Assembly: GCF_019242955.1 (NCBI RefSeq)
Contig: NZ_CP066129.1
Span: 3,286,001 to 3,350,000, forward strand
DNA: 64,000 bases
From: Morganella morganii
GTDB lineage: Bacteria; Pseudomonadota; Gammaproteobacteria; Enterobacterales; Enterobacteriaceae
Direction of reading: 5' to 3'
Shown piece by piece: positions 10,157 to 20,768 of this stretch; positions within the stretch are counted from its first letter, which is position 1, and every line of letters starts with the position of its first letter. The notes below the pieces were generated by a model. That model was not told the DNA's origin. It was given only the letters and a program-made list of their open reading frames with translations, and did no database searches. Made by a program: the position numbers and the translations under genes.

Positions 10157-10745
10157 CGGCTGCGAAGAAACCGAAACCGTCACCACCGCGGATCTCCTGG
10201 TGCGTGCCGGTATTACTGTCACTCTCGCCAGTGCCAATGATGACGGCGGCTGTCTGATCACCGGTTCACGCGGGATCCGTATTATGGCCGATGTACCGCT
10301 GGTACGGGTGGCGGATACCCCGTTTGACGCCATTGTGCTGCCGGGCGGCCTGAAAGGTGCGGAAAATCTGCGTGACAGCCCGCTGGTAATCGAAAAAATC
10401 CGCCGCATGCATTGTGACGGACACATTGTTGCGGCCATCTGCGCGGCACCGTCTGTTATTCTGGTGAGCCACAATCTGTTCCCGCTTGGCAATATGACCG
10501 GTTATCCGGCGCTGGAAGATAAAATACCGGCAAAACAATGGGTGAATCAGCGGGTGTATTTTGATGAGCGCGTTAATTTACTGACCAGTCAGGGTCCGGC
10601 TACCGCTATCGATTTTGCTCTGCGCCTGACTGAACGCCTGTGCGGGCAGGAAACTGCCGCGAGAGTGGCGGCTGAATTAGTGCTGCCGCCGGGGATATGG
10701 GATTATCAGGATACCCCCTACCGCACACTGGCGGACAACAAATAA
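10125..10745 (+). CDS. yajL: YajL, DJ-1 family oxidative-stress protein
   Basis: DJ-1/PfpI-superfamily cytoplasmic protein described as a chaperone and deglycase protecting proteins under oxidative stress (formerly ThiJ). The ATG at 10125 gives MPPSVLICLADGCEETE, matching the family start, and lies inside panE. The nucleophilic Cys106 is present in VAAICAAPS, with the conserved Glu16 near the start. 206 residues, slightly longer than the 196 of E. coli because of the C-terminal tail DTPYRTLADNK. A terminator follows immediately. Confidence 0.94.
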   Translation: MPPSVLICLADGCEETETVTTADLLVRAGITVTLASANDDGGCLITGSRGIRIMADVPLVRVADTPFDAIVLPGGLKGAENLRDSPLVIEKIRRMHCDGHIVAAICAAPSVILVSHNLFPLGNMTGYPALEDKIPAKQWVNQRVYFDERVNLLTSQGPATAIDFALRLTERLCGQETAARVAAELVLPPGIWDYQDTPYRTLADNK

Positions 10746-10746
10746 A

Positions 10747-10780
10747 AAAACGCCCGGCTATCTGCGATACCGGGCGTTTG
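10747..10780. terminator. Bidirectional terminator between yajL and the DUF4153-like gene
   Basis: Stem AAACGCCCGG/CCGGGCGTTT, preceded by A-runs and lying between two convergent genes. Confidence 0.75.
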
Positions 10781-10802
10781 AGATTGCTGTAAAACAGGGT
10801 TT

Positions 10803-12515
10803 TTACTGTACCGGCGGTTCCGGTGTCACCATCATCCATTTTTTGGGTTTCAGCGAGTAATGTCCCGCTTTCAGTGCTGCCCATGCCGCCTGCTGATCGG
10901 CTTCAGAGGCATACTGAATATCCTGATAATCGCTTTCTGTCCAGACCAGCTTATCCGGCTCTCCCTCAGCAACTTCAGTGGTCTGCTGCCAGATCTGACA
11001 GTACAGCGATGTATCGGAGTAACCGGTAATACAGACCACCGCCTCATCCTGTCCGTCTCCGTCCGCATCCGCCATAAATCCGAGACACTCCCCGTTCGCG
11101 GAGGTTTCCGTGCAGAACCAGCTGCGGGTAACATCCGGTTTTCCCTCCCACCAGGATTCCGGTAATTCCGGGCTGCCCGGTACTGTGAGCAGCACTTCCT
11201 GCAGCGTCCGGCGGTTATCCTGATCATAAGAGGAATAGGTCAGTGCTTTACGGTATTCCGGATTGTCATTCAGCACGGTGAGTACCACCTCGCCCCGTTT
11301 CCCCAGACCTTCCAGGGTATAGCGGATATCAGAGGTGACTTTGATTCTGCCCTTTTCAATACCGGCCAGAATACTGTTTGCCGTGATCTGTTTAAAATCT
11401 GCCAGCGGACTGCTGATCACCAGAATAACCGCCATCAGAGTCAGTAATCCGGCCTTGTTGACCGGCCCGAGCAGTTCCGCCCATCCGCTGCGTTTCCATA
11501 ACAGTGCCACGCTGTACGCCAGCACGACCACCGCCAGAAACAGCGCGATACTGAATCCGTATAACCGATCCATACTCCAGCTGTATTGATTAACACGCAC
11601 CAGAATGCCGTAAACCGACGACAGTGAAAAAACGTTCAGCAGCAGTACACCGGCCAGAACCAGCCCGCTGAGCCAGGAGCGGAAGCGCGGGACGCACTCA
11701 TTGCCGTAAACCAGATTCAGCAGAATGATGTTCAGCGCGACAAACCAAATCATGGTGAATGAACCCAGCCCGCTGACACGGACGCCGGTCACCACGGATA
11801 ACAGCAATCCGCCGGCGGCAATCACACCGATAACTGTCAGCAGCGGCAACAACACCCGTGCCACATAGCCGGCAATTTTTCCGGTGCTGAAAGAAAAGAC
11901 CGACCGGACAAATACCAGACTGACGTTAAACCCGAGACAAAAACTCATCCAGTAATACAGAGAATCATCCAGCCACCCGCTGAGAAACTCCAGGTTCACA
12001 ATCCGGAACAGATAGACCGCCAGATGCAGCATGCCCATCACCAGCAGACCGATAAGCCCTGCCAGCGCACCCAAAACGGTGTTTCTGACATACTGTTCCG
12101 TCAGCAGCGCATAATCCGGATTCCGTGAGCCGGATGACTGCCATAGCTGAAACCACGGCAGAATCAGCCAGAACAGCAATACCAGCAGAGGAATAAGCGA
12201 AGAAAGTTCACGGGTGTGGCCCGCCGTTGCCTCACTCAGATACCAGTAATTCATCCAGACACAGAGAACCGCCGTCAGGACCAGCCCTGTCCAGAGAGCC
12301 GCAGAGGAAAACCGGTTGATCAGATAACTGAATACCGTCGGCACAAACAGCGCCAGCAGCATCGGCAGCCAGACCAGTGACCCCGGCAACTGCCATGAAC
12401 TGCGGATCAGGTAATCGGATGTTGCATTCAGTGCAAGCCCCTGAAGGAGCGCCACCACAATAACAATAAAATAGACAAAACGGCTTGCCGGTACCGGGAC
12501 TGTACTGTTTTTCAT
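10803..12515 (-). CDS. Polytopic membrane protein, DUF4153-like
   Basis: 570-residue protein of unknown function. Residues 10-375 are strongly hydrophobic, with about eleven membrane segments in pairs; residues 380-570 are soluble and acidic (LADFKQITANSILAGIEKGR, then a beta-rich end with TSANGECLGFMADADGDGQ). The membrane portion resembles DUF4153 proteins; this assignment is from memory and moderate. The C-terminal segment DADGDGQDEAV looks like a calcium-binding or FG-GAP-like loop. E. coli has no gene here: yajL and thiI are neighbours there, so this is an insertion into a conserved block. It lies downstream of thiI on the same strand, but a terminator separates them, so it probably has its own promoter in 12516-12600. 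Confidence 0.6.
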   Translation of the reverse strand: MKNSTVPVPASRFVYFIVIVVALLQGLALNATSDYLIRSSWQLPGSLVWLPMLLALFVPTVFSYLINRFSSAALWTGLVLTAVLCVWMNYWYLSEATAGHTRELSSLIPLLVLLFWLILPWFQLWQSSGSRNPDYALLTEQYVRNTVLGALAGLIGLLVMGMLHLAVYLFRIVNLEFLSGWLDDSLYYWMSFCLGFNVSLVFVRSVFSFSTGKIAGYVARVLLPLLTVIGVIAAGGLLLSVVTGVRVSGLGSFTMIWFVALNIILLNLVYGNECVPRFRSWLSGLVLAGVLLLNVFSLSSVYGILVRVNQYSWSMDRLYGFSIALFLAVVVLAYSVALLWKRSGWAELLGPVNKAGLLTLMAVILVISSPLADFKQITANSILAGIEKGRIKVTSDIRYTLEGLGKRGEVVLTVLNDNPEYRKALTYSSYDQDNRRTLQEVLLTVPGSPELPESWWEGKPDVTRSWFCTETSANGECLGFMADADGDGQDEAVVCITGYSDTSLYCQIWQQTTEVAEGEPDKLVWTESDYQDIQYASEADQQAAWAALKAGHYSLKPKKWMMVTPEPPVQ

Positions 12516-12600
12516 TCTGAAACCCCGTCAGTAATGGATATTGCTGCCGGACAGCATAGTGCCCGTGCTGACACAACGATACCCCTCAGACTCTGAAAAA

Positions 12601-12634
12601 TAATAAAAAACCCCGGCTCAGCAGAGACGGGGTT
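12601..12634 (-). terminator. Rho-independent terminator of thiI
   Basis: On the minus strand: AACCCCG, 12-base loop, CGGGGTT and a T-run (12605-12610 read as A on the plus strand), 25 bp past the thiI stop. Confidence 0.85.
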
Positions 12635-12658
12635 CAGAGACAATGATTATATCACGGC

Positions 12659-14107
12659 TCAGGGACGATACACCTTCACATTGGTATAGCCCTGCTCTGC
12701 CAGGTAAAGTGCCTGAAGACGGCTCATCACCCCGCGATCGCAATAAAGCAAATAGGTGGTCTCCGCCGGTAAATCACCGAACTGAGTGCTGAGTTTGTAG
12801 AACGGCAGTGTGCGCACTTCGGTTCCCTCAATCTTCAGCGGGTGTGATTCCTGTTCATCCGGCGAACGGATATCCAGCACCACGTCAGAAGCAGACAGCT
12901 CAGACACCATCTCCACTTCAGTGACCTGCTGCTCACTCTGCTGCGCGATCACACGGATATCCATGTTCTGCGCGTTGAGCACCACATCATCCAGAATCGC
13001 GAAGTCGAATTTTTCTTCTTCGGCTTCGATTTTCTCTTTGACGGCTTTTACGGTCGGATTTTTTGAGATCACACCACAGAATTCCGGCATGGTACGGGCA
13101 AAATCTTCAGTACCGATCTGACGGGCAAGATTGATAATGGTTTCTTTGTCGTGTGAGATCAGCGGACGCAGTACCAGTGTATCAGTGGCATTGTCGATCA
13201 TACGCAGGTTGGTCAGCGTCTGGCTGGACACCTGTCCCAGCGCTTCGCCGGTCACAATCGCCTGCACGCCGTAACGTTCCGCCACACGGGATGCCGCACG
13301 GACCATCATCCGCTTGAGCACCACGCCCATCTGGCCGTCATCCACTTTTTCCAGAATTTCCGCCACAACCGGCTCAAAATTCACGGCGACAAAACGGACT
13401 TTATGCGAACTGCCGAAGCGGTTCCACAGGTAATGCGCCACCTGTTTCACACCGATTTCATGTGCCGCGCCGCCTAAATTGAAGAAGCAGTAATGAACAC
13501 GGCAGCCACGGCGCATCAGCATATAACTGGAGACACCGGAGTCAAATCCGCCTGAGATCAGGGATAACACATCTTCCTGAGTCCCGATCGGGAAACCGCC
13601 GATACCTTCCAGACGACGCACCACAAGGATCAGTTTGTCATCTTCCACTTCCAGGTTCACCGTCACATCCGGATGCGTCAGTTTTACCTTCGCAGACGGA
13701 ATATGCTGGTTCAGGCCGCCGCCGACATAACGTTCCAGCTCAATGGAGCTGAACGGATGCTTGCCGCGGCGTTTGGCGCGGACACAAAAGGTTTTGTTTT
13801 CCAGTGACGCGGCATACATCTCAAATGTCTGCTCATAGATATTATGCAGATCGGTAAATGCGCGCTCTTCCACCTGTAAAATATGGTGGATACCGGGAAT
13901 GCGGGTCAGGCGGTCAGCCACGCCCTCACCAAGCTCTTCTTTCTTCACGCGGACTTCAAGATAGTCCCAGTGACGGACAACCGCCACATCTTCGGCCAGA
14001 TCTTTAAGCACATTACGGATATTGCTGGTCAGAATTTTAATAAAGCGCAGGCGGACACTCTGGCTTTTGATGGTAATTTCAGGAAATAATTTAATGATAA
14101 ACTTCAT
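12659..14107 (-). CDS. thiI: tRNA 4-thiouridine synthetase / thiamine-thiazole sulfurtransferase ThiI
   Basis: Transfers sulfur for s4U8 in tRNA and for the thiazole ring of thiamine. 482 residues, identical to the E. coli length. Order of domains: N-terminal ferredoxin-like and THUMP domains (about 1-165), PP-loop adenylation domain with [10 protein letters not shown] (about residue 187), and C-terminal rhodanese domain with the persulfide cysteine Cys456 in [10 protein letters not shown]. The rhodanese extension marks the dual-function enteric form. Divergent from xseB. Confidence 0.96.
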   Translation of the reverse strand: MKFIIKLFPEITIKSQSVRLRFIKILTSNIRNVLKDLAEDVAVVRHWDYLEVRVKKEELGEGVADRLTRIPGIHHILQVEERAFTDLHNIYEQTFEMYAASLENKTFCVRAKRRGKHPFSSIELERYVGGGLNQHIPSAKVKLTHPDVTVNLEVEDDKLILVVRRLEGIGGFPIGTQEDVLSLISGGFDSGVSSYMLMRRGCRVHYCFFNLGGAAHEIGVKQVAHYLWNRFGSSHKVRFVAVNFEPVVAEILEKVDDGQMGVVLKRMMVRAASRVAERYGVQAIVTGEALGQVSSQTLTNLRMIDNATDTLVLRPLISHDKETIINLARQIGTEDFARTMPEFCGVISKNPTVKAVKEKIEAEEEKFDFAILDDVVLNAQNMDIRVIAQQSEQQVTEVEMVSELSASDVVLDIRSPDEQESHPLKIEGTEVRTLPFYKLSTQFGDLPAETTYLLYCDRGVMSRLQALYLAEQGYTNVKVYRP

Positions 14108-14319
14108 AACGGTTTACTGGCTATCGGCTTGATTTGCAAAGGACGGAGCAGCCGGTGTCGGGCAGCGGCAATCCCCGTTGATGAAATTGAAAGGCGGCAG
14201 TATATCACCATATCTCGATCTGCCCCGTAAAAATCGTAAATGAGGGGCACAATTTTCACTGAAAAGTGTAAACTAGGAATTATTTGCGACATAAATGCAA
14301 CATCAGTGAAAAACAGACT

Positions 14320-14574
14320 ATGACCAAGAAAACATCCGCAACGAAAACCGATGCACTGAGCTTTGAAGCATCACTCGATGCCCTTGAGGGGATCGTCACC
14401 CGCCTGGAAGCGGGTAATCTGCCGCTGGAAGAAGCCCTGGCCGAGTTTGAGCGCGGTATCGCACTGACCCGCACCAGTCAGAAAACCCTGATGGCAGCCG
14501 AACAGCGGGTACAGATCCTGCTGAATGATGATGAAAACGCCCCGCTGAGCGATTTTACACCTGAAAACGACTGA
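14320..14574 (+). CDS. xseB: Exodeoxyribonuclease VII small subunit
   Basis: Small subunit of exonuclease VII, which degrades single-stranded DNA with XseA. The start at 14320 ([19 protein letters not shown]) fits the family; 12 upstream codons are discarded. The core [19 protein letters not shown] and [14 protein letters not shown] is characteristic. 84 residues (80 in E. coli). First gene of xseB-ispA-dxs; ispA begins 40 bp later. Confidence 0.95.
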   Translation: MTKKTSATKTDALSFEASLDALEGIVTRLEAGNLPLEEALAEFERGIALTRTSQKTLMAAEQRVQILLNDDENAPLSDFTPEND

Positions 14575-14614
14575 CCGCCCGGATCGGCGGTTCCCTGTGT
14601 GAACGAGAATGACC

Positions 14615-15532
14615 ATGTCTGAACAAACTCCCGAAACATTCCGCAACCAACTGACACAGGCCAGAGAGCGTGTTGATCACGTTCTTGATGAGATCCTGAC
14701 CACTCTGCCGTTTGCCGCCACCGACATGGGCAAAGCCATGCATTACGGTGCTTTGCTGGGCGGCAAACGCCTGCGCCCGTTCCTGGTGTACGCCACCGGT
14801 GAGATGTTTGGTGTTGCCGCTGATAACCTGGATGCCCCGGCGGCGGCTATTGAGTGTATTCATGCCTATTCCCTGATCCATGACGATTTACCGGCCATGG
14901 ATGACGACACACTGCGCCGCGGCAAACCAACCTGCCACGTCGCATTCGGTGAAGCGAATGCTATTCTGGCAGGCGATGCCCTGCAAACCCAGGCGTTCGC
15001 TATCCTCGCGGCACGGCCGATGCCGGATGTGCGCCCGGAAGACCGTCTGGCGATGATCGCCGAACTGGCGGATGCCGCCGGTCTTGGCGGAATGTGCGGC
15101 GGCCAGGCACTTGATCTGGAAGCCGAAGGAAAAAACATCGGTATTCATGCGCTGGAACAAATACATAACCATAAGACCGGTGCTTTAATCCGTGCTTCCG
15201 TCCGCATGGGCGCGATGAGTGCCGGTGAAGCAGGCCGCCGCATGTTACCGGCTCTCGACACATACGCACAGGCTATCGGCCTGGCGTTTCAGGTACAGGA
15301 TGACATTCTGGATGTTATCGGTCATACGGATGTGATCGGAAAAAGCCAGGGCAGTGACGCCGCTCACGGGAAGAGCACGTATCCGTCGCTGCTCGGGCTG
15401 AAAGCCGCTCAGGATAAAGCACAGGCGCTTTATCAGGAGTCACTGGCTGCGCTTTCACAGCTTGAAGAACATCATTACAACACAGCAACCCTGCGTGAAC
15501 TTGCTAATTTTGTGATTGAACGTAACAGCTAA
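14615..15532 (+). CDS. ispA: (2E,6E)-farnesyl diphosphate synthase
   Basis: Condenses isopentenyl diphosphate with dimethylallyl and geranyl diphosphate to give farnesyl diphosphate for undecaprenyl phosphate, quinones and heme o. Both Asp-rich motifs are intact: DDLPAMDDD (first) and DDILDVIG (second), with GGKRLRPF near residue 50. The start is placed at the second ATG (14615) because the GAACGAG ribosome-binding site is 7-13 bp upstream of it and too close to the ATG at 14609. 305 residues, a few more than E. coli (299) because of a longer N-terminus. Confidence 0.95.
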   Translation: MSEQTPETFRNQLTQARERVDHVLDEILTTLPFAATDMGKAMHYGALLGGKRLRPFLVYATGEMFGVAADNLDAPAAAIECIHAYSLIHDDLPAMDDDTLRRGKPTCHVAFGEANAILAGDALQTQAFAILAARPMPDVRPEDRLAMIAELADAAGLGGMCGGQALDLEAEGKNIGIHALEQIHNHKTGALIRASVRMGAMSAGEAGRRMLPALDTYAQAIGLAFQVQDDILDVIGHTDVIGKSQGSDAAHGKSTYPSLLGLKAAQDKAQALYQESLAALSQLEEHHYNTATLRELANFVIERNS

Positions 15533-15589
15533 TCCGTCCGGCACGTTCCGGTATTTTCAGAAACTTTAATAAGAATTAGTGAGCATTAC

Positions 15590-17458
15590 ATGAGTATTGA
15601 TATCGCTAAATATCCGACTTTGGCACTCGTTGAGACGCCTGATGATTTGCGTCTGTTACCGAAAGAGAGTTTACCGAAACTCTGCGATGAACTGCGGCAA
15701 TATCTGTTAAACAGCGTCAGCCGTTCCAGCGGGCATTTTGCCTCCGGTCTGGGGACGATTGAACTGACTGTCGCACTCCATTATGTCTATCAGACGCCGT
15801 TTGATAACCTGATCTGGGATGTCGGCCACCAGGCTTATCCGCACAAGATCCTGACCGGACGCCGTGACCGCATCGACACCATCCGTCATAAAAACGGGCT
15901 GCATGCCTTCCCGTGGCGCGAAGAGAGTGAATATGATGTCCTGAGTGTCGGTCACTCCTCCACCTCTATCAGTGCCGGTGTCGGGATGGCGGTTGCCGCT
16001 GCCCGCGAAGGACGTAACCGTAAAACCGTCTGTGTGATCGGTGACGGTGCAATCACCGCCGGGATGGCTTTTGAGGCGATGAACCACGGCGGGGATATCA
16101 AATCCGACATGCTGGTGATCCTCAATGACAACGAGATGTCCATCTCCGAAAACGTCGGCGCCCTCAATAACCATCTGGCACAACTGCTTTCCGGCAAGCT
16201 CTATACCACGCTGCGCGAGGGCGGAAAAAAAGTCTTCTCCGGCCTGCCGCCTATCAAAGATCTGCTGAAGAAAACCGAAGAGCACATCAAAGGCATGGTG
16301 GTACCGAGCACGTTCTTTGAAGAGCTGGGCTTTAATTATATCGGGCCGGTCGACGGACACGATGTGTTATCCCTGATCCAGACGCTGAAAAATATGCGTG
16401 ATCTGAAAGGTCCTCAGTTCCTGCATATTATGACGAAAAAAGGACGCGGTTATGAACCGGCTGAAAAAGATCCGATCAGCTGGCACGCCGTGCCGCAGTT
16501 TGATCCGTCAACCGGCACACTGCCGAAAAGCAAATCATCCAAACCGACCTTCTCAAAAATCTTTGGTGACTGGCTGTGCGAGGAAGCAGAACACGATCCG
16601 AAACTGATGGCGATCACCCCTGCCATGCGTGAAGGGTCCGGTATGGTGCGTTTCTCCAAATCCTTCCCTGATCAGTATTTTGATGTGGCGATTGCCGAGC
16701 AGCACTCAGTCACCTTTGCCGCCGGGCTGGCTATCGGCGGTTACAAACCGGTTGTCGCAATTTACTCCAGCTTCCTCCAGCGCGCCTACGATCAGGTGAT
16801 CCACGACGTTGCCATCCAAAAACTGCCGGTGCTGTTTGCTATTGACCGCGCCGGGATTGTCGGCAATGACGGCCCGACACACCAGGGGGCGTTTGATCTC
16901 TCCTTCCTGCGCATCCTGCCGAACATGGTGATCATGACCCCGAGTGATGAAAACGAGTGCCGTCAGATGCTGCACACCGGCTATCACTACGGCAAAGGCC
17001 CGGTTGCGGTACGTTATCCGCGTGGCGGCGGTTGCGGTGCCACACTCCAGCCGCTGGCTCAGATTGAGATCGGCAAAGGTGTCGTCCGCCGTGAAGGAGA
17101 AAAAACCGCGATTCTGGTCTTCGGTACCCTGCTGGAAGAAGTGCTGAAAGCAGCGGAAAACCTGAACGCGACCGTGGTTGATATGCGTTTTGTCAAACCG
17201 CTGGATGAAGCCCTGATCCTGGAGATGGCAGCACGTCATGACACCTTGGTAACAGTCGAAGAAAACGCCGTTATGGGCGGTGCGGGCAGTGGTGTGAACG
17301 AATTCCTGATGGCACAGCGCAAGCCGGTGCCGGTGCTCAATATCGGCCTGCCGGACAGCTATGTGCCGCAGGGTGACCAGGAAGAGATCCGCAGTGATAT
17401 GGGGCTGGATGCAGACCATATTCAGAAGTCCATCGAAGCGTATCTGGCAAAAGCCTGA
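15590..17458 (+). CDS. dxs: 1-deoxy-D-xylulose-5-phosphate synthase
   Basis: Thiamine-diphosphate enzyme joining pyruvate and glyceraldehyde 3-phosphate, first step of the MEP isoprenoid pathway; its product also feeds thiamine and pyridoxal synthesis. 622 residues. The TPP-binding motif [16 protein letters not shown]...LNDNEMSI is intact, as are the transketolase-like central domain ([11 protein letters not shown]) and the C-terminal domain ([14 protein letters not shown]). It is cotranscribed with ispA, so two consecutive isoprenoid genes share a unit. A terminator follows. Confidence 0.98.
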   Translation: MSIDIAKYPTLALVETPDDLRLLPKESLPKLCDELRQYLLNSVSRSSGHFASGLGTIELTVALHYVYQTPFDNLIWDVGHQAYPHKILTGRRDRIDTIRHKNGLHAFPWREESEYDVLSVGHSSTSISAGVGMAVAAAREGRNRKTVCVIGDGAITAGMAFEAMNHGGDIKSDMLVILNDNEMSISENVGALNNHLAQLLSGKLYTTLREGGKKVFSGLPPIKDLLKKTEEHIKGMVVPSTFFEELGFNYIGPVDGHDVLSLIQTLKNMRDLKGPQFLHIMTKKGRGYEPAEKDPISWHAVPQFDPSTGTLPKSKSSKPTFSKIFGDWLCEEAEHDPKLMAITPAMREGSGMVRFSKSFPDQYFDVAIAEQHSVTFAAGLAIGGYKPVVAIYSSFLQRAYDQVIHDVAIQKLPVLFAIDRAGIVGNDGPTHQGAFDLSFLRILPNMVIMTPSDENECRQMLHTGYHYGKGPVAVRYPRGGGCGATLQPLAQIEIGKGVVRREGEKTAILVFGTLLEEVLKAAENLNATVVDMRFVKPLDEALILEMAARHDTLVTVEENAVMGGAGSGVNEFLMAQRKPVPVLNIGLPDSYVPQGDQEEIRSDMGLDADHIQKSIEAYLAKA

Positions 17459-17480
17459 TTACCTTTCTCCGGACACAAAA

Positions 17481-17510
17481 AACCCTGCATCACATCCGCA
17501 GGGTTTTTTT
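17481..17510. terminator. Terminator between convergent dxs and thiL
   Basis: Perfect stem AACCCTGC/GCAGGGTT with a 9-base loop, followed by T on the plus strand and preceded by A-runs, so it can serve both genes. Confidence 0.85.
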
Positions 17511-17535
17511 ATGTCACTGATAACGCGTTTACGGT

Positions 17536-18525
17536 CTACTCTGCCGCAACTTTCACCGCAAAGTGATCAAACCCGCTCAGCGCCGGTTTCACTTCCTCAC
17601 CTTTACTGAAATAGCGGATACCGTCACTCTCCGGCTTCATCTGCCCGATACAGCAGAAAGGTGCACCGGTATGTGCCAGGGCCATTTCCAGCGCACCACG
17701 GTTGATTTCCGGAACGGTAAAGCACAGTTCATAATCCTCACCGCCGGCCAGCGCGCGGGCAAGCGCCTGCTCCGGTGATGAACAGGCTTTCAGTGCCTCA
17801 GACATCGGTAAATTATCCAGTTCAATCCTGGCACCGCAGCGGCTGGCTTTCAGGATATGGCCGAGATCAGAAATCAGCCCGTCAGAAATATCAATAGCAG
17901 AGGATGCAAGGTCACGCAGCGCCTGTCCCTGCAGGATACGCGGTTGTGGCCGCAGATGGCGTTTCAGCAGATAGTCTTTATGTGCCGGGTCTTCAGGCTG
18001 CAATTCATCCAGCAAAATTGCCAGTCCGGCGGCACTGTCACCCAGCGTGCCGGTGACATAGATCCAGTCGCCGTTACGGGCACCGGCGCGTTTCATCGCC
18101 CGCCCGGCCGGTACCAGACCATGAACGGTCAGCGTCAGGCTCATCGGACCGCGGGTGGTATCCCCGCCGATTAACTGCATACCGTAATAATTGAGTTGTT
18201 CGAAGAAGCTGTCACTGAATTCCCCCAGCCACTCTTCATCAATGGAGGGCAGCGTCAGCGCCAGTGAAACCCAGGCCGGATCGGCACCGATAGCGGCCAG
18301 ATCACTTAAATTCACCGCCAGGGACTTCCAGGCCAGATCACGGGCAGACACCGAAGGCAGAAAATGAATGCCGGACACCAGGGTATCCGTACTGACAGCA
18401 ACCTGCTGTTTTTCCGCCACGGTCATCAGGGCACAATCATCCCCGATACCCAGTTCAACGTCCCGGCGGTAATAATGCTGCCGGTCAAAAAAACGCCGGA
18501 TGAGATCGAATTCACCACAAGCCAT
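17536..18525 (-). CDS. thiL: Thiamine-monophosphate kinase
   Basis: ATP-dependent phosphorylation of thiamine monophosphate to thiamine diphosphate, the cofactor of Dxs encoded opposite. 329 residues of the PurM-like ATP-binding family. Seen: N-terminal [10 protein letters not shown], metal/ATP motifs GIGDDCAL and [25 protein letters not shown], and GGDTTRGP. In E. coli, pgpA follows thiL and overlaps it; here only 77 bp remain before dxs, so pgpA is absent from this place. A terminator lies between nusB and thiL, so thiL may be expressed by readthrough or its own promoter. Confidence 0.95.
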   Translation of the reverse strand: MACGEFDLIRRFFDRQHYYRRDVELGIGDDCALMTVAEKQQVAVSTDTLVSGIHFLPSVSARDLAWKSLAVNLSDLAAIGADPAWVSLALTLPSIDEEWLGEFSDSFFEQLNYYGMQLIGGDTTRGPMSLTLTVHGLVPAGRAMKRAGARNGDWIYVTGTLGDSAAGLAILLDELQPEDPAHKDYLLKRHLRPQPRILQGQALRDLASSAIDISDGLISDLGHILKASRCGARIELDNLPMSEALKACSSPEQALARALAGGEDYELCFTVPEINRGALEMALAHTGAPFCCIGQMKPESDGIRYFSKGEEVKPALSGFDHFAVKVAAE

Positions 18526-18550
18526 AATCAGAAATTCCGCGTTCAGATAA

Positions 18551-18580
18551 AGACAAAAGGCCGGTTTTACCGGCCTCTTT
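18551..18580 (-). terminator. Terminator-like hairpin between nusB and thiL
   Basis: Minus strand: AGGCCGG, short A-rich loop, CCGGCCT followed by TTTGTCTTT. It separates nusB from thiL, which are otherwise in the same direction. Confidence 0.7.
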
Positions 18581-18621
18581 TATATCATGTCATGTATGTC
18601 CGTGCATAAAGTATCAGATGA

Positions 18622-19035
18622 TTACTTTCTGCGGGCATTTGGCGCGGCTTTATCGAGCACGCCATTGACAAATTTGTGGCTTTCTTCCGCGCCGAACACT
18701 TTCGCCAGTTCAATCGCTTCGTTGATCACCACTTTGTAAGGGATATCCTCACGGTAGCTTAATTCATACATCGCCAGACGCAGAACCGCTTTTTCCACCT
18801 GACCTAACTCCTCCAGCTGGCGGGAGAGGTACGGCGCCATCAGTGCATCAAGGCGCACTGCATTCGTTGCCGCGCCGAAGAGCAGCTCACGAAAATAGGC
18901 GACATCAACATCTTTGACATCCTGCTCTGACAGAAATTCTGATTCAACATCCGCAATGTTATTGCCGGATAACTGCCACGAATAAAGCGCCTGAACGGCA
19001 CATTCACGAGCACGACGACGAGCTGCAGGTTTCAC
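18622..19035 (-). CDS. nusB: Transcription antitermination factor NusB
   Basis: Binds boxA RNA with NusE (S10) in rRNA antitermination complexes. 137 residues, all-helical. The start is GTG at 19035 ([20 protein letters not shown]), preceded by AGGGG; the family start is unambiguous. Conserved segments [16 protein letters not shown] and [23 protein letters not shown] are present. Lies 26 bp after ribH. Confidence 0.97.
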   Translation of the reverse strand: MKPAARRRARECAVQALYSWQLSGNNIADVESEFLSEQDVKDVDVAYFRELLFGAATNAVRLDALMAPYLSRQLEELGQVEKAVLRLAMYELSYREDIPYKVVINEAIELAKVFGAEESHKFVNGVLDKAAPNARRK

Positions 19036-19061
19036 ACATATCCCCTTACTAAAATCTAAAT

Positions 19062-19532
19062 TCAGCCTTTGATGGCTTTAATCACATTGATCATTTCCAG
19101 CGCGGTCATTGCGGCTTCCGCCCCTTTGTTACCGGCTTTGGTTCCCGCACGTTCAATGGCCTGTTCAATATTTTCGGTGGTCAGCACCCCGAAAGTCACC
19201 GGAATCGAGCTGTTCATCGCAACGGCTGATAACCCGGAGCTGCATTCACCTGACACATATTCAAAATGTGCAGTGCCGCCGCGGATAACAGTACCCAGCG
19301 CAATGATAGCGTCATATTTTCCGGTGTCGGCCAGTGTTTTCACTGCCAGAGGCAGTTCATAAGCACCCGGCACCCAGACCGTTGTAATGTTCTCAGAGGA
19401 AACCTGACCGATACGCTCAAGCGCATCAACCGCACCGTCTAACAGGCTGTCGTTGATGAAGTTGTTAAAGCGGGCAATTGCGATGGCGATACGCGCACCC
19501 GGCGCACTGACAACACCTTTAATGACGTTCAT
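19062..19532 (-). CDS. ribH: 6,7-dimethyl-8-ribityllumazine synthase
   Basis: Penultimate step of riboflavin synthesis (called ribE in E. coli nomenclature). 156 residues; forms icosahedral 60-mers in the family. Visible: [12 protein letters not shown], the active-site loop [17 protein letters not shown] with the catalytic His, and [13 protein letters not shown]. Lies between ribD (121 bp upstream) and nusB. Confidence 0.97.
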   Translation of the reverse strand: MNVIKGVVSAPGARIAIAIARFNNFINDSLLDGAVDALERIGQVSSENITTVWVPGAYELPLAVKTLADTGKYDAIIALGTVIRGGTAHFEYVSGECSSGLSAVAMNSSIPVTFGVLTTENIEQAIERAGTKAGNKGAEAAMTALEMINVIKAIKG

Positions 19533-19653
19533 AGCCTTTCCTTCTTACGAGTTTCATACTGCGGGGCGCGGATTTTATCACATTCTTTCCGTCACCGCGC
19601 CTGTGTTTTTCAAACTCCGGAATAAAATTTAAATTCCGGCGTAAATTCAGCGA

Positions 19654-20766
19654 TTAATAAACCGGGATCAGCCGCAGGCGGAGATCCGGCCCGACCATCG
19701 TGCAATCGTCAATCCGGAACTGCGGCGCATCCCGCAAATGGGCAAGCGGCGGCAGTGTAAAGAGATCCTGCGCATCACTGCCCAGAATTTTCGGCGCCAG
19801 ATAGAGCACAATCTCATCGGCCAGCCCGGCTTTCAGCAGCGCACCTGCCATATGTGAACCGCACTCTGTCCAGATATGGTTAATATTGCGCTTGCCGAGC
19901 TGCATCATCAGCAGAACCAGATCCACACCACTGCCGTTCTCCGGAAGAATAATTTCCTCAACATCGCCCTGCCAGTTATCGGGCTGAGAGGCGGTTCGTG
20001 CCAGCCAGCAACTGCCGGGTAACTGTGTGACACGATGCTGTGCGGTGACCCGCTGACGGCTGTCCGTGATAATCCGCACCGGCTGGCGGATAGCCGCTTC
20101 CGGATAACTCTGCTGCAACGATGCCGGGAAATCCGCATGACGGACAGTCAGACCCGGATCATCCGCCAGCACCGTGGCACTGGTGGATAAAATGGCTCCG
20201 GCCTGTGCCCGGAACTGCTGGACATCCTGCCGTGCAGCTTTTGAGGTGATCCACTGACTTTCGCCGTTGGCCAGGGCGGTTTTGCCATCGACAGACGCCG
20301 CCATTTTCAGCTGGATATACGGGAAACCAGTGCGCATCCGCTTAAAGAAGCCTTTATTCAGCGCTTCCGCTTCCTGCATCAGAACACCGTGACTGACGTC
20401 AATTCCGGCTTCGCGCAGTTTAAACAATCCGCGCCCGGCCACCTGCGGATTCGGGTCCTGCATGGCGGCCACCACCCGGCTGACCCCGGCATTCACCAGT
20501 GCCCCGGCACACGGCGGCGTACGGCCGTGATGACTGCACGGTTCCAGTGTGACATACGCGGTGGCACCGCGGGCTTTCTCACCGGCCATACGCAGCGCGT
20601 GCACTTCCGCATGCGGTTCACCGGCGCGCTGATGATAACCTTCGCCGACGATTTCGCCGTCACGTACAATCACACAGCCGACATTCGGGTTCGGTGCCGT
20701 AGTAAAACGACCCAGTGCCGCCAGTTCAAGGGCGCGGGCCATATAGAATTCATCAGAATGCATCAT
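19654..20766 (-). CDS. ribD: Bifunctional riboflavin deaminase/reductase RibD
   Basis: Two consecutive early steps of riboflavin synthesis. The N-terminal deaminase domain (1-145) has the zinc site HAEVHAL and PCSHHGRTPPC; the C-terminal reductase domain (146-370) binds NADPH (KMAASVDGKTAL, PKILGSDAQDL). The first of two ATGs (20766, 20763) is used. It starts 2 bp after nrdR, so the genes are coupled. No FMN riboswitch is visible upstream; in enterics that element controls ribB instead. Confidence 0.96.
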   Translation of the reverse strand: MMHSDEFYMARALELAALGRFTTAPNPNVGCVIVRDGEIVGEGYHQRAGEPHAEVHALRMAGEKARGATAYVTLEPCSHHGRTPPCAGALVNAGVSRVVAAMQDPNPQVAGRGLFKLREAGIDVSHGVLMQEAEALNKGFFKRMRTGFPYIQLKMAASVDGKTALANGESQWITSKAARQDVQQFRAQAGAILSTSATVLADDPGLTVRHADFPASLQQSYPEAAIRQPVRIITDSRQRVTAQHRVTQLPGSCWLARTASQPDNWQGDVEEIILPENGSGVDLVLLMMQLGKRNINHIWTECGSHMAGALLKAGLADEIVLYLAPKILGSDAQDLFTLPPLAHLRDAPQFRIDDCTMVGPDLRLRLIPVY

Positions 20767-20768
20767 GT

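Noticed and set aside
16706-17419. 237-codon open frame opposite dxs
   Set aside because: Shadow of dxs, whose frame is fully conserved.
19533-19653. FMN riboswitch or other leader in the ribD-ribH gap
   Set aside because: No conserved RFN-element segments were seen; it is a plain 121-bp gap.
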